Source: Pseudoxanthomonas sp. CF385
GTDB lineage: Bacteria; Pseudomonadota; Gammaproteobacteria; Xanthomonadales; Xanthomonadaceae
DNA: 64,000 bases
Assembly (NCBI RefSeq): GCF_900104255.1
Contig: NZ_FNKZ01000002.1
Location: 930,001 to 994,000 of the forward strand
Direction: 5' to 3'
Position numbers and translations under genes: made by a program. The notes beneath the pieces are model-generated. The model saw only the letters and a program-made list of their open reading frames with translations, had not been told where the DNA came from and made no database searches. This document shows, piece by piece, positions 26,321-33,971 of this stretch; within the stretch, counting starts at the first letter, position 1; every line of letters begins with the position of its first letter.

Positions 26321-26669
26321 GTGATGGAGCGAGATCGAGCTCGGAATGCCAACGATCGGGCTCGGAAAGCCATCGATGGGGCTCGGAATGTGATGTGCCG
26401 GGCTCTGAGCCTTGTGGATCACATTCCGGACGCCAAAGGTTGGCACTCGGAGCTCGATCGATGGAGCTCTGAACGCGATCGATGGCTCTCAATGTGAGAG
26501 AGATCGGGCTCAATGTGCCATCGATGGGTTTCGGAATGTGATCGATGGCTTTCCGAATGCCATCGATGGGGTGGAGGTGCCCGGTGTTTGGGATTCCGAG
26601 CCCCATCGATGGGGCTCGGCGCTCCATGGATGGGGCTCAATGTGAGAGCGATGGGGCTCGGAAAGCCAT
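26321..26669. repeat. Degenerate 21-bp tandem repeat array
   Basis: About fourteen copies of a 21-bp unit, consensus near CGATGGGGCTCGGAATGCCAT, mostly in exact register: units start at 26353, 26374, 26459, 26480, 26501, 26522, 26543, 26607, 26628 and 26649. A few insertions break the phase (26395-26458 and 26564-26606). Each unit contains the CCATCGATGG palindrome junction. Base composition is lower in GC than the surroundings. No reading frame stays convincing across it, so I treat it as non-coding. Confidence 0.85.
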
Positions 26670-26766
26670 TCCGGGCCTACCGGAGCCGCCCCGCCCCCAT
26701 TCCTGTGACACGACAACGCCGCTCAGGCTTACACTCAGCGCCGGGGACAGGGACAGGGACGCACGC

Positions 26767-26973
26767 ATGCACTGGCATATCTATCTGGTCGTTGCCGTGG
26801 GGATGGTGTTTGTCGTGATCCTGAAGCTGGCGGCCGGGCTTTGGGCGGGGGCCGGCTTGTCGCTTCTGCTGCTTGCATTCATGGCGCTGGCCGCCTGGAA
26901 CGGGCGCGAAGAAGAAAGGAAGGCGCGCGCCGCTGAGGCGGAGGCGGGCAAGCCGGACGTGCCGCAAGAGTGA
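26767..26973 (+). CDS. Small membrane protein of unknown function
   Basis: A 68-residue protein with two hydrophobic segments (IYLVVAVGMVFVVILKLAAG and LSLLLLAFMALAAW) followed by an acidic/basic tail (REEERKARAAEAEAG). ATG 26767 is preceded by a GGGACAGGGAC direct repeat that includes a ribosome binding-like stretch. It is the only plus-strand gene between 24.7 and 38 kb. Unrecognised. Confidence 0.5.
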   Translation: MHWHIYLVVAVGMVFVVILKLAAGLWAGAGLSLLLLAFMALAAWNGREEERKARAAEAEAGKPDVPQE

Positions 26974-27078
26974 ATGCGGCGTCGGGTGGGCGTTGGCCCC
27001 CTGCACACGACGGTGGACGAAGGTACGTGCGCTTATCCGGGCTACGGGACTATCGCCCGGCAAGCCCCACGATCGTTC

Positions 27079-27480
27079 TCAGAAGCCGAAGGAAAATGAC
27101 TGCCGTATCCGGGCGGGAACGTCGACGCCATTCTTCTTCGCCGGCCTGAAGCGCCATTCCTGAAGCGCAATCACGACGTGGTCCGAGAATTTCGTATCGG
27201 TCGATTCGATGATCTTGAACTCGCTCGCCTTCCCATCCACGCCCACCGTGAAGGACACGACGACCTTGCCCTTGGTTCCATTCATCAAGTGACTGACGGG
27301 GAACACAGGGGCCTTTCCACTGAGTCGCTTCGGCGGAATATCGAACTCGGGACGATCACTCTGCAATGCCGGCGCCTCCCCCAGCTCCGTGTTGTGGCGG
27401 GCGGTTTGTGCTGCCTGATCCTGGGGCGGATCGGCGAGCGCCGGCGACCCGACGAGTGCGAGCATGAGTATCCATTTCAT
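27079..27480 (-). CDS. Secreted TonB C-terminal domain protein
   Basis: A 133-residue exported protein: signal peptide 1-16 (WILMLALVGSPALA), a short Gln/Ala-rich linker, then a TonB_C-type domain from about 55 (FPVSHLMNGTKGKVVVSFTV, GKASEFKIIEST, ALQEWRFRPAKKNGVDV). Full-length TonB has an inner-membrane anchor and a Pro-rich spacer; both are missing here. The protein is likely free in the periplasm and may not power transport. Such stand-alone domains are common in Xanthomonadaceae. Confidence 0.78.
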   Translation of the reverse strand: MKWILMLALVGSPALADPPQDQAAQTARHNTELGEAPALQSDRPEFDIPPKRLSGKAPVFPVSHLMNGTKGKVVVSFTVGVDGKASEFKIIESTDTKFSDHVVIALQEWRFRPAKKNGVDVPARIRQSFSFGF

Positions 27481-27561
27481 AGGCTTCCTCCACAGACTTG
27501 AAGACGATGGGGGCAGCGCACGCTTTCGTAGCGTCTGCACCCGGGCAATGTACGTTGAACG

Positions 27562-28251
27562 CTATCTCTCGATGCTTGCTGCCGATACCGACCCCGACTT
27601 CATGGCCAGCGCTTCGGACAGCAGGGATTCGTAGAGCTGCAGGCGGATGCGTTTGAGGTTGGCGACCATCATGGTGAAGTAGAGCAGGATCAGCCCGAAG
27701 CCAATGAAGAGTTGCCAGTAGGGCATGCCCATCAGCTCGCGCCAGTTGCGGAAGAACAGATAAGCGGACACCAACACCGGCAACACGCCCAGTCGTTCCA
27801 GTCCGCCGGTGAACATGCCGATCTTTGCGGACATCTGCCCGAGCGATAGCCGCGCGACGCGCTGGTGCTCTTCCAAAGTCACTGCCGGGCGTTCGCACAA
27901 CCACGCCAGGATCGTGCGGAAGTGTGGGGAGTCGTGGTCGAGTTGGCTGACCAGCTCTGCACGCCATGCCCACAGTGTCCACCCCAGCACACCATAGGAA
28001 CGGATGATGTCTGGCAGCAGCGCGAGCAAGAACACGGAGAAGCTAATCTGCACCCATGTGATCATCCAGCCGCCGGGCGTCATGACATGGACCAATAGGA
28101 ACGGAATCAACGTGAGCACGGCCGCAACAGCACCCACCATATTGGCAATGCGAAAGAGCCGCGGCGTATTGAGGACCCCTGATGGGCCAGCTGGCACGGC
28201 ACGCAGGCGGCGGTCCAGTTCCGTGAAGCTCAGTGTGTCGTTCGGCGGCAT
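27562..28251 (-). CDS. Four-helix membrane protein of unknown function
   Basis: A 229-residue protein with four hydrophobic helices at roughly residues 40-58, 68-85, 155-172 and 180-200, plus a charged central loop (RTILAWLCERPAVTLEEHQR). It is preceded by the zinc-ribbon membrane protein 23 bp upstream on the same strand. The frame is open further upstream, but the ATG at 28251 fits the gene gap. Function unknown. Confidence 0.6.
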   Translation of the reverse strand: MPPNDTLSFTELDRRLRAVPAGPSGVLNTPRLFRIANMVGAVAAVLTLIPFLLVHVMTPGGWMITWVQISFSVFLLALLPDIIRSYGVLGWTLWAWRAELVSQLDHDSPHFRTILAWLCERPAVTLEEHQRVARLSLGQMSAKIGMFTGGLERLGVLPVLVSAYLFFRNWRELMGMPYWQLFIGFGLILLYFTMMVANLKRIRLQLYESLLSEALAMKSGSVSAASIER

Positions 28252-28274
28252 GCCACGGTTCCTTGTGGGGAGGG

Positions 28275-28610
28275 TCAGCTCCGCGGAGGCGTCACCGGTT
28301 CGTCGAAGTTCGCGCCGCAGCCGGCGCAATAGTTCGTGCGGCGGAAGAAGCCGGAGGGGCGCAGGTTGAGCCAGGTGGTGTAGCCGCCCACAGGGGTCTT
28401 GCAGCGTGGGCACGCGATGCTGCGCGAGAGGACCACGCAGGCCAGGTAGCCGAACACGAAGGCAAAGCCGGCGAAGCTGTAGACGGCGTGCCCGGAGATG
28501 CCGTGAGCCAGGATCGACCCGGCGGCGAACACGAGGCAAGCGGTGCCGATGCCGAGGTAGCGCGCCTTTCGCTGGCGCAGGTAGTCGCGGATGGTCATGC
28601 CCTTCCCCAA
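28275..28610 (-). CDS. Zinc-ribbon membrane protein of unknown function
   Basis: A 111-residue protein with two hydrophobic helices and a C-terminal zinc ribbon: CPRCKTP and, 23 residues on, CAGCGAN. Four cysteines in two CxxC pairs indicate a structural zinc site. It probably starts at ATG 28610; ATG 28598 is the alternative. It is cotranscribed with the next gene. Unrecognised family. Confidence 0.6.
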   Translation of the reverse strand: MGKGMTIRDYLRQRKARYLGIGTACLVFAAGSILAHGISGHAVYSFAGFAFVFGYLACVVLSRSIACPRCKTPVGGYTTWLNLRPSGFFRRTNYCAGCGANFDEPVTPPRS

Positions 28611-28650
28611 GGCTGATGCGCAGAGACTATGCCATGTGCAACTTCGCCCG

Positions 28651-28803
28651 TCAGGCGGTCACGGCGCCCACGATGCGGTCGGCGGTGTCGGCCAGGTGGG
28701 TGAAGCAGTGGGCCAGGCCGGTGCGGGGGAGGACGAGGCTGTCGGGGTGTTGGTGTTCGGGGATGCTGAGCTGGGCCAGCAGGCGCCCGCCCACTAGGGG
28801 CAT
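28651..28803 (-). other. Short open frame homologous to the remnant at 29285-29359
   Basis: A 50-codon open frame, MPLVGGRLLAQLSIPEHQHP..., ending in ADTADRIVGAVTA. The last part and about 35 bases past its stop are repeated near 29285. It could be a real small gene, or the surviving 3' end of a longer gene that has been duplicated and lost. I assign no function. Confidence 0.35.
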
Positions 28804-28836
28804 GAGTGCAACCCCGGTGCGCTGCGCTTACCCGGG

Positions 28837-29232
28837 CTACGGGTCTACGCTATCCACCACAAACACGTTCCTGCCGGTGGCGGCGTCCCGCTCCAGTACG
28901 CCTTCAAGCGTCACTCGCTGCATGCGGTCGCGATTCCAGCTTGCTAACGCGTGCGTCTTGAGTGCGTCCCACTCGGGGGCCTTGGCGTTACCCCGCCTGA
29001 TGGCGACATAGACGGTGTCGTCCGTGCAACTGGTCAGCGCAAATGCGTGCCTGCTCGATGTGACGCAGGACGCCAACACGATGGGCTTGTCGAGGTAGCG
29101 CGCGTGATCGTGGGCCAGGGTGTCGATCGACAGCTCGGGCGGCGAGGTGCAGCCCGCGAGGCTTGCACCCACGAAGCATGCCGACGCAAGCATGCTTGGC
29201 CTCTTCCCGCGCGGGTCGTTGCGAATCGTCAT
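28837..29232 (-). CDS. Lipoprotein of unknown function
   Basis: A 131-residue protein with a lipobox near residue 28 (FVGASLAGC) after a basic start. The mature part has an OB-like pattern (IDTLAHDHARYLDKPIVLAS, MQRVTLEGVLERDAATG) and two further cysteines (ASCVTSS, TSCTDD). It lies between the two copies of a duplicated gene-end remnant. Function unknown. Confidence 0.58.
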   Translation of the reverse strand: MTIRNDPRGKRPSMLASACFVGASLAGCTSPPELSIDTLAHDHARYLDKPIVLASCVTSSRHAFALTSCTDDTVYVAIRRGNAKAPEWDALKTHALASWNRDRMQRVTLEGVLERDAATGRNVFVVDSVDP

Positions 29233-29284
29233 GGCGCTCCCCAGGCCTGATCGGACCGGACTATGCCATGCGCAACCCGCGCCA

Positions 29285-29359
29285 TCAGGCTGTCACGGTG
29301 CCGACGATGCGATTGGCGGTTTCGGCTGTGCGGCGGAATGGCGGGGCTCCTGTCGGCTT
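29285..29359 (-). pseudogene. Second copy of a gene-end remnant
   Basis: Read on the minus strand, this short stretch encodes ...TAETANRIVGTVTA and a stop, matching the last residues of the open frame at 28651-28803 (TADTADRIVGAVTA). The similarity continues past the stop (GGCATAGTC is shared). It begins right after the stop of the Imm35-like gene and has no start of its own, so it is a truncated copy. Confidence 0.5.
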
Positions 29360-29674
29360 CTAGCGAGCACCGGACGCCATCGGGTCACCGGCGCGTTCGT
29401 ACTTCGCGATGTACTCGTCGAGCGGCCGCACCGTACCGGTCTCGATCAGCCGACCGGTCTCTCTCTCCACGATGTATGGCGCGTTGCCCGCCAGCGCGAA
29501 GAGGCTATCGCCTGTCTCGTGGAATTGCTTCGAGGTATAGAAGAACACCCAGCCCCACGGCTTCTCCAACGTGTGCTCATGCAGGATGACGAGGGAATCG
29601 CCTGTCTCTTTGGCGTCGGGCCAGCGCGCCAGCGCTTCCTCGACACGTGCGCTGGCTTCTTCGTAGTCGATCAT
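29360..29674 (-). CDS. YrhB/Imm35-like protein
   Basis: A 104-residue protein: MIDYEEASARVEEAL, then LVILHEHTLEKPWGWVFFYT, FALAGNAPYIVERETG and PLDEYIAKYE. This order (Glu-rich helix, HTxEKPWGWVFFY strand, GNAPxIV, LDEYI end) is the YrhB/Imm35 fold. Imm35 proteins are known or predicted immunity proteins to polymorphic toxins; no toxin gene is visible beside it, so that role is inference. In-frame ATG 29719 is an alternative start. Confidence 0.72.
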   Translation of the reverse strand: MIDYEEASARVEEALARWPDAKETGDSLVILHEHTLEKPWGWVFFYTSKQFHETGDSLFALAGNAPYIVERETGRLIETGTVRPLDEYIAKYERAGDPMASGAR

Positions 29675-29732
29675 CCCGTTCTCGTCAGTTGCGTTGGCCC
29701 AGCGGACTGAACATCGCATCCCGCCACGCGGA

Positions 29733-30470
29733 TCAGTGACCTGTCGGCCAAGGCGGAAGGCGCACTTCGCGGGCCTTCATTACGCCCTGCCTGACGATCT
29801 CGTAGGCCTCTTGCACGGGAATCCCCTTGAGGCAGCGTACTTGACCGTCGCTGATTCGGTAAGTGTCGGCACGCTCCTTCCACCAAGGCAGCATCCTCTT
29901 CCACGCGTCCGGCGGCACTGCGTCACGCCGGGCGATAGGCTCAGCAAACGTCAGCGGTTTCGCGCGATGGGATAGCGCCTCGTCGACGCCCCGGTAGTCC
30001 ACTTCGCCGCAAGCCGCCCATTGGCCGTCCTCGGTGCGGTGCATGGGGACGCCCTGGTACTTGTGCAGCCAGTTGCCGTCATCGGTAACGGCGACGAACA
30101 GCAAGGCATGCGGGGTGTTGGCGAAGGCGGGGAAGCCGTAGTGGTCGGCCACCTGAAAGGTGACCTCGGTGTTCGCCGTCGTGCCCGCCACGGGTTGTAC
30201 GACGCGATAACGGGCACGGTACAGCTCGTCCATGATGATGCAGCTCAACGTGCCGGTGCGCTTACTCTCTTCTTCGCAGGGATTGGCCATGGGCTCCATG
30301 GAGACCAGCTCTCCTACGAAGACCAGCGTTTCGACAGTGCGCTCATCAGCAGGCTCGGCAGCGGCGGGCAGCACCGTGCCGAACGCCGCGAGCAGGCCGA
30401 TGAGCACACTTATATTGCATGGCTTGATCATCAGGGCCCGCCGTAGCGCTACAGAAATTCGATGGATCAT
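29733..30470 (-). CDS. Secreted protein of unknown function
   Basis: A 245-residue exported protein. The ATG at 30470 has an AAGGAA ribosome binding site six bases upstream and gives a signal peptide ending FGTVLPAAA; ATG 30431 would also keep the hydrophobic core. The mature part shows a strand-rich region (ETLVFVGELVSMEP, YRVVQPVAGTTANTEVTFQV, HALLFVAVTDD), reminiscent of a cytokine-like OB or NTR fold, and a C-terminal helical tail. Cysteines at NPCEEE, LSCIIM, AACGEV and VRCLKG. Unrecognised. Confidence 0.55.
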   Translation of the reverse strand: MIHRISVALRRALMIKPCNISVLIGLLAAFGTVLPAAAEPADERTVETLVFVGELVSMEPMANPCEEESKRTGTLSCIIMDELYRARYRVVQPVAGTTANTEVTFQVADHYGFPAFANTPHALLFVAVTDDGNWLHKYQGVPMHRTEDGQWAACGEVDYRGVDEALSHRAKPLTFAEPIARRDAVPPDAWKRMLPWWKERADTYRISDGQVRCLKGIPVQEAYEIVRQGVMKAREVRLPPWPTGH

Positions 30471-30556
30471 GGCATTCCTTCGCATGGCGTCACCGCTAAG
30501 AGCGATGGGTATCGCTTCGCTCAACCATCCTACGTTCTCCATTCCATATGGCGAGT

Positions 30557-32779
30557 TTAGGCGTCCGCAGCCTCAGATGCTTCTTCGCCCATCTTCATGA
30601 GGTAGTACTGGTCTTGGCCGATCGCATGGAACATCGCACGGAACTTGCCCAGCAGATACGGCACGTCGTACTCCGTCCAGTCGATGGGTGGACCATTGAT
30701 TGCATCTCGGTGAGACCCTCTGTCAACGAAGCGGTCCAGCGCGGCGTACTTGCTTGACGTGTCTTCGTTGGCCAGCCGTTGGACAGCTTCCGGGAATTCA
30801 GAAGAACCGGTCGTAAAGGTGAAGAACTGCTCCAGAATGTTGCGCATGGCGTTAGGCACCACCTGGGTGGGGACCTTCCCCGCCTGGGCGTCTTTGAGGA
30901 TGTGCCACCATACGTCGTAATCGTTCAAGAGCTTGGTGGGGTCCAGGGTCTCGACCTCCGAATGTTCGTTCTTGACGACCCGCAACAAGCCACACCGGTT
31001 GTGCGCATTAGCTAAGTTCTTGATGTGCTGACGGATGAGCTCGTGGAAGAAGAACAGGTTGTGGGTCAACACGATCACCTGCTTGACGAGTTGAGGCCGG
31101 CTCTCGGGCTTTGCTAACTCGCGGTGAATCATCGTAGCGATGTCGTACACGTAGTTCTGCGACAGGCTAGATATCGGATCATCGATGACGGCGATGGTAC
31201 GTCGGGGATCCACGGTTTCGTGTTCGCTGTGCGAGCCTTTCAGTGACTCCATGAAGTAGAGGAACGCGATGAGCGTCTTCTCGCCCTCGCTCAAAGACCT
31301 GGTCTCGCAGTCCGCCACGCCCGGCCGGCTCAGACAATACAAGCGATCCTCGCCAGTTTTTCGATCAACGCTGAACGCCGTGATCCCGATACTGCGCAGT
31401 CGATCGTTGATCGAGTCGATCGACGCATCAACACCCTTTTGCAGCCGGCGTAGTTCCCGCAAGTCGGTGTTGAGCGTGTCCCGTTCCTCCCGCTTTGCCT
31501 TCAGGTCGGCCTTCGCTAGCGCCTCAGCCTCCCGCAAGGGTCCAAGCAATGCGTCGTGGTGCGCATAGGCCTCTATGCGATCGGCATGCATGGCTTGGTA
31601 GAACATGGCCTTGATCCGTGCACGTTCACCTTTGCGGTCTCGTATACGGGTGTTGAAATCTGCGATTAAGGCGTTGAGTTTGGCCAGCGCGCCGTTCAGC
31701 GCTTCTACGTTAAAGGCCTTGACGACCACCAGCGCACTGGGATTCGCCTCTTTCTGACGCAACGTGGTCAACGTGTCATGGAGTGCGGCGCGCAATTCGG
31801 ACCATGCCAATTCCAGCCCGGCTTCCTTGGCGTCCGGGTCGGCCAGGATGGCTTTGGCGCGCAATTCAAGCGCTTCAAGCTGGCCGGTGTAGGCTTGGAC
31901 CAGTGAGGCAATCTTTTCAACTTTGGCCTTGCGCTCGCCTTCCAGAAGTCGCGCCAGCTCGTCGCGAAAGTCATGCGGCAAGCCTTGTTGACAGAACGGA
32001 CACTGGTCCGTATGCAGGTATCCTTGGCCACGTGCGACCCAGTCCGCATTTCCCAGTTCGGCCACCAGTGGCGCCAAACGGCTGGTGGTGGATACCTCCA
32101 CGACTTCCGCCCAGATTGGGTCGCGTTCAATGCGCTCCAACGAGCTGATATCTAACGAAACAGGTGCACGTTCGTTCTCGGCACCTGAAACATCGGCCCA
32201 GCGTTTCTCCAGTCGTTCGATGGTGTCCAGTTGCCCGTCGTCGGGCAGCACATGAGTGCGCAAGTCCTGGAAGAATTTCTCTTTGTTCTTACCGTAGCCC
32301 TCCAGCAGCGGGGCCAACGTGGTCCTCTTGCCCCATTCGTGTGCCTTCCAGATATCGTCTTTAGCGCGGACGAACTCCTTGGCGATGTTGCCTTCTACGG
32401 TGCTGACGCTTGCTACCGCAGTAGTGATCAGACCCTCCAATTCCCCCGTTCTTACCTCGACATCTTGGATCCGCTGTTGTCGGATGGTATCCACCTCACC
32501 TACGGTGAAAATGCCTTGGATGGGCTGGCCGATCAGACGCTCGACGTAGTGGTGGTTGTAGACCACGTACCGATACCGGGCATTGTCGGTGGTGTCGATC
32601 CGGCAGTGGGCGAACGCGGGGTCGTTGCGAGCCAAACCATCAATCACTTCTCCAATGGCAGACTTACCCGCGCCATTGAGACCATAGACATACGTTGCGG
32701 TCTTGTTCGGGATCTGGATCGAATGCGGCGTTGTCGGATGAAAGCTTTTATGTCGATGGATCGAGATTGTTCTGATCAT
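30557..32779 (-). CDS. AAA_13/RloC-type ATPase, candidate anticodon nuclease
   Basis: A 740-residue ABC/SMC-like ATPase. Walker A GLNGAGKS is at 33-40; a coiled-coil region follows with a CPFC pair at 260-263, placed like the Rad50/RloC zinc hook. The signature LSEGEK is at 496-501, Walker B VIDDPISSLS from 531, and an H-loop His573 in VLTHN. The C-terminal part has Arg646-x3-Glu650 and His690 (in RFVDRGSH), spaced like the Arg/Glu/His triad of PrrC and RloC tRNA anticodon nucleases. RloC enzymes cut tRNA after DNA damage or phage attack. GC is below the window average. ATPase family firm, nuclease role inferred. Confidence 0.8.
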   Translation of the reverse strand: MIRTISIHRHKSFHPTTPHSIQIPNKTATYVYGLNGAGKSAIGEVIDGLARNDPAFAHCRIDTTDNARYRYVVYNHHYVERLIGQPIQGIFTVGEVDTIRQQRIQDVEVRTGELEGLITTAVASVSTVEGNIAKEFVRAKDDIWKAHEWGKRTTLAPLLEGYGKNKEKFFQDLRTHVLPDDGQLDTIERLEKRWADVSGAENERAPVSLDISSLERIERDPIWAEVVEVSTTSRLAPLVAELGNADWVARGQGYLHTDQCPFCQQGLPHDFRDELARLLEGERKAKVEKIASLVQAYTGQLEALELRAKAILADPDAKEAGLELAWSELRAALHDTLTTLRQKEANPSALVVVKAFNVEALNGALAKLNALIADFNTRIRDRKGERARIKAMFYQAMHADRIEAYAHHDALLGPLREAEALAKADLKAKREERDTLNTDLRELRRLQKGVDASIDSINDRLRSIGITAFSVDRKTGEDRLYCLSRPGVADCETRSLSEGEKTLIAFLYFMESLKGSHSEHETVDPRRTIAVIDDPISSLSQNYVYDIATMIHRELAKPESRPQLVKQVIVLTHNLFFFHELIRQHIKNLANAHNRCGLLRVVKNEHSEVETLDPTKLLNDYDVWWHILKDAQAGKVPTQVVPNAMRNILEQFFTFTTGSSEFPEAVQRLANEDTSSKYAALDRFVDRGSHRDAINGPPIDWTEYDVPYLLGKFRAMFHAIGQDQYYLMKMGEEASEAADA

Positions 32780-32793
32780 GTTCGCCCCGAAGT

Positions 32794-32841
32794 AAAAAGG
32801 GGCCGGGGTACACTTTTGAATGTACTCCGACCCCCTTTTTT
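32794..32841. repeat. Palindromic repeat, probable terminator
   Basis: AAAAAGGGG and a second arm half GGGGTACA face TGTACTCC and CCCCCTTTTTT across a short TTTTGAA centre, giving a long stem with A/T tails. It sits between the two accessory genes and fits a bidirectional terminator. A GGGGTCGGAGTACA core of this kind recurs in Xanthomonadaceae genomes as a REP-like sequence, as far as I recall. Confidence 0.7.
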
Positions 32842-32885
32842 ACATAAATGTAGATGGGAAAGCGTCCAACAAGCCACCCTGCACG

Positions 32886-33950
32886 CTAGCTCCTCTTCAA
32901 ATCTAGCCGCTTAATAAGCTCAAGAATTAGGTCCTGAGCATTCAGAACACCGAGTTCACCCTGAGGACCCGCACTCATTGAGAAGATTCTTTGAGTCATC
33001 TCTGCTTTGAGTTTGTGCTGCATTTCGTCAGGCAAACTAGCAATGTAGGCCGGAAGAGCCTTCAGGCTTAGCGAGGTCTGAAGATACAGTTGCTGCTGCA
33101 GTCTATGCCGCGACGACTCGCGCGCCAGATAGCCCGCCGGCACAGACAGGAAAAGCGCCATCGCGATCCTTGAGAGCGCCAGCTTCCAATCAAATGAACC
33201 AAAGGCGCTTTCATAGAAAGTGTAAGAGACAAGCGCCACCGTTAGCGCCATGCAGAACACGGAGGAATACCGGAGCCAATCGGCATTGCGCTTCTCTACT
33301 GCCGCGTTCTTATCGAAGTCCCCTGCAAGTGTTCTTCCAGATACATGCCCCAGAATTTTATCTATCTGATCCTTCTTCTGATCTATATCTAGTTGCGCGG
33401 CCGCATACGCTTCACTAGTTGAGCGAATGGCTTCATCAACGCGAATACGGAGACCATCAGTAGCAGCCTCCAAGTCGCGATGAGAAGACGCTATTGCATC
33501 CATTCGGCGCGCAATACTTTCCAGATCTTCCCTGTGCTCAGCAGTCGCGGACGAAGGAGGTCTTTGCATAGCAACGGGCCTACCCACATCCCTGGGCGGC
33601 GTTAGCGCCTGATAAAACGCCTCGTCGCTATCTATTCTTTGAAGATACTCTTGCGCACTGTTTTTCAGTCTTGAAACAAGCTCGCGCAGCTCATCTTCGA
33701 TGGCAACTCCCGCCAGAACATGAGCAACGTAGTGGGCGGAATTTGCCAAATTCTTAGTCGAAGCGAGCGCATTCTCACTCGGCCCACTATCGATACTTCT
33801 CGAGAAGTAATCCTCCGCCGAGTCAAGGTTCTTGAAAGCCTCAACGATGTTTGAAGGCATGGGCCGATCCTGCAATGCACGCCTCAGGGCATGAACTTGC
33901 GCAACTAATGCCCGGCCAAACTCGCTTAGTAAAGATTGCTGACGGTCCAT
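32886..33950 (-). CDS. Coiled-coil membrane protein in the accessory patch
   Basis: A 354-residue protein with visibly lower GC than the window. Residues 1-135 are helical and soluble, a coiled-coil region follows at about 140-200, and two membrane helices lie at about 227-248 and 256-276 (VFCMALTVALVSYTF and ALFLSVPAGYLA). The soluble C-terminal region is about 75 residues. It stands upstream of the RloC-type gene on the same strand, separated by a palindrome. No family recognised. It may be a partner or sensor in the same defence locus, or independent. Confidence 0.6.
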   Translation of the reverse strand: MDRQQSLLSEFGRALVAQVHALRRALQDRPMPSNIVEAFKNLDSAEDYFSRSIDSGPSENALASTKNLANSAHYVAHVLAGVAIEDELRELVSRLKNSAQEYLQRIDSDEAFYQALTPPRDVGRPVAMQRPPSSATAEHREDLESIARRMDAIASSHRDLEAATDGLRIRVDEAIRSTSEAYAAAQLDIDQKKDQIDKILGHVSGRTLAGDFDKNAAVEKRNADWLRYSSVFCMALTVALVSYTFYESAFGSFDWKLALSRIAMALFLSVPAGYLARESSRHRLQQQLYLQTSLSLKALPAYIASLPDEMQHKLKAEMTQRIFSMSAGPQGELGVLNAQDLILELIKRLDLKRS

Positions 33951-33971
33951 GTCAAAAGCCCCGAAATCAGC

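Noticed and set aside
26321..26669. The repeat array as a CRISPR array
   Set aside because: Units are 21 bp and directly adjacent without unique spacers, and no cas genes are near.
28406..29011. A 201-codon plus-strand frame over the duplicated region
   Set aside because: Overlaps minus-strand genes with better support and has no recognisable domain.
29360..29674. The Imm35-like gene as proof of a polymorphic toxin locus
   Set aside because: No toxin, secretion gene or RHS-like repeat is visible beside it; the family also occurs alone.
30557..33950. A prophage in the lower-GC patch
   Set aside because: No integrase, capsid, tail or lysis genes and no attachment site or tRNA nearby.
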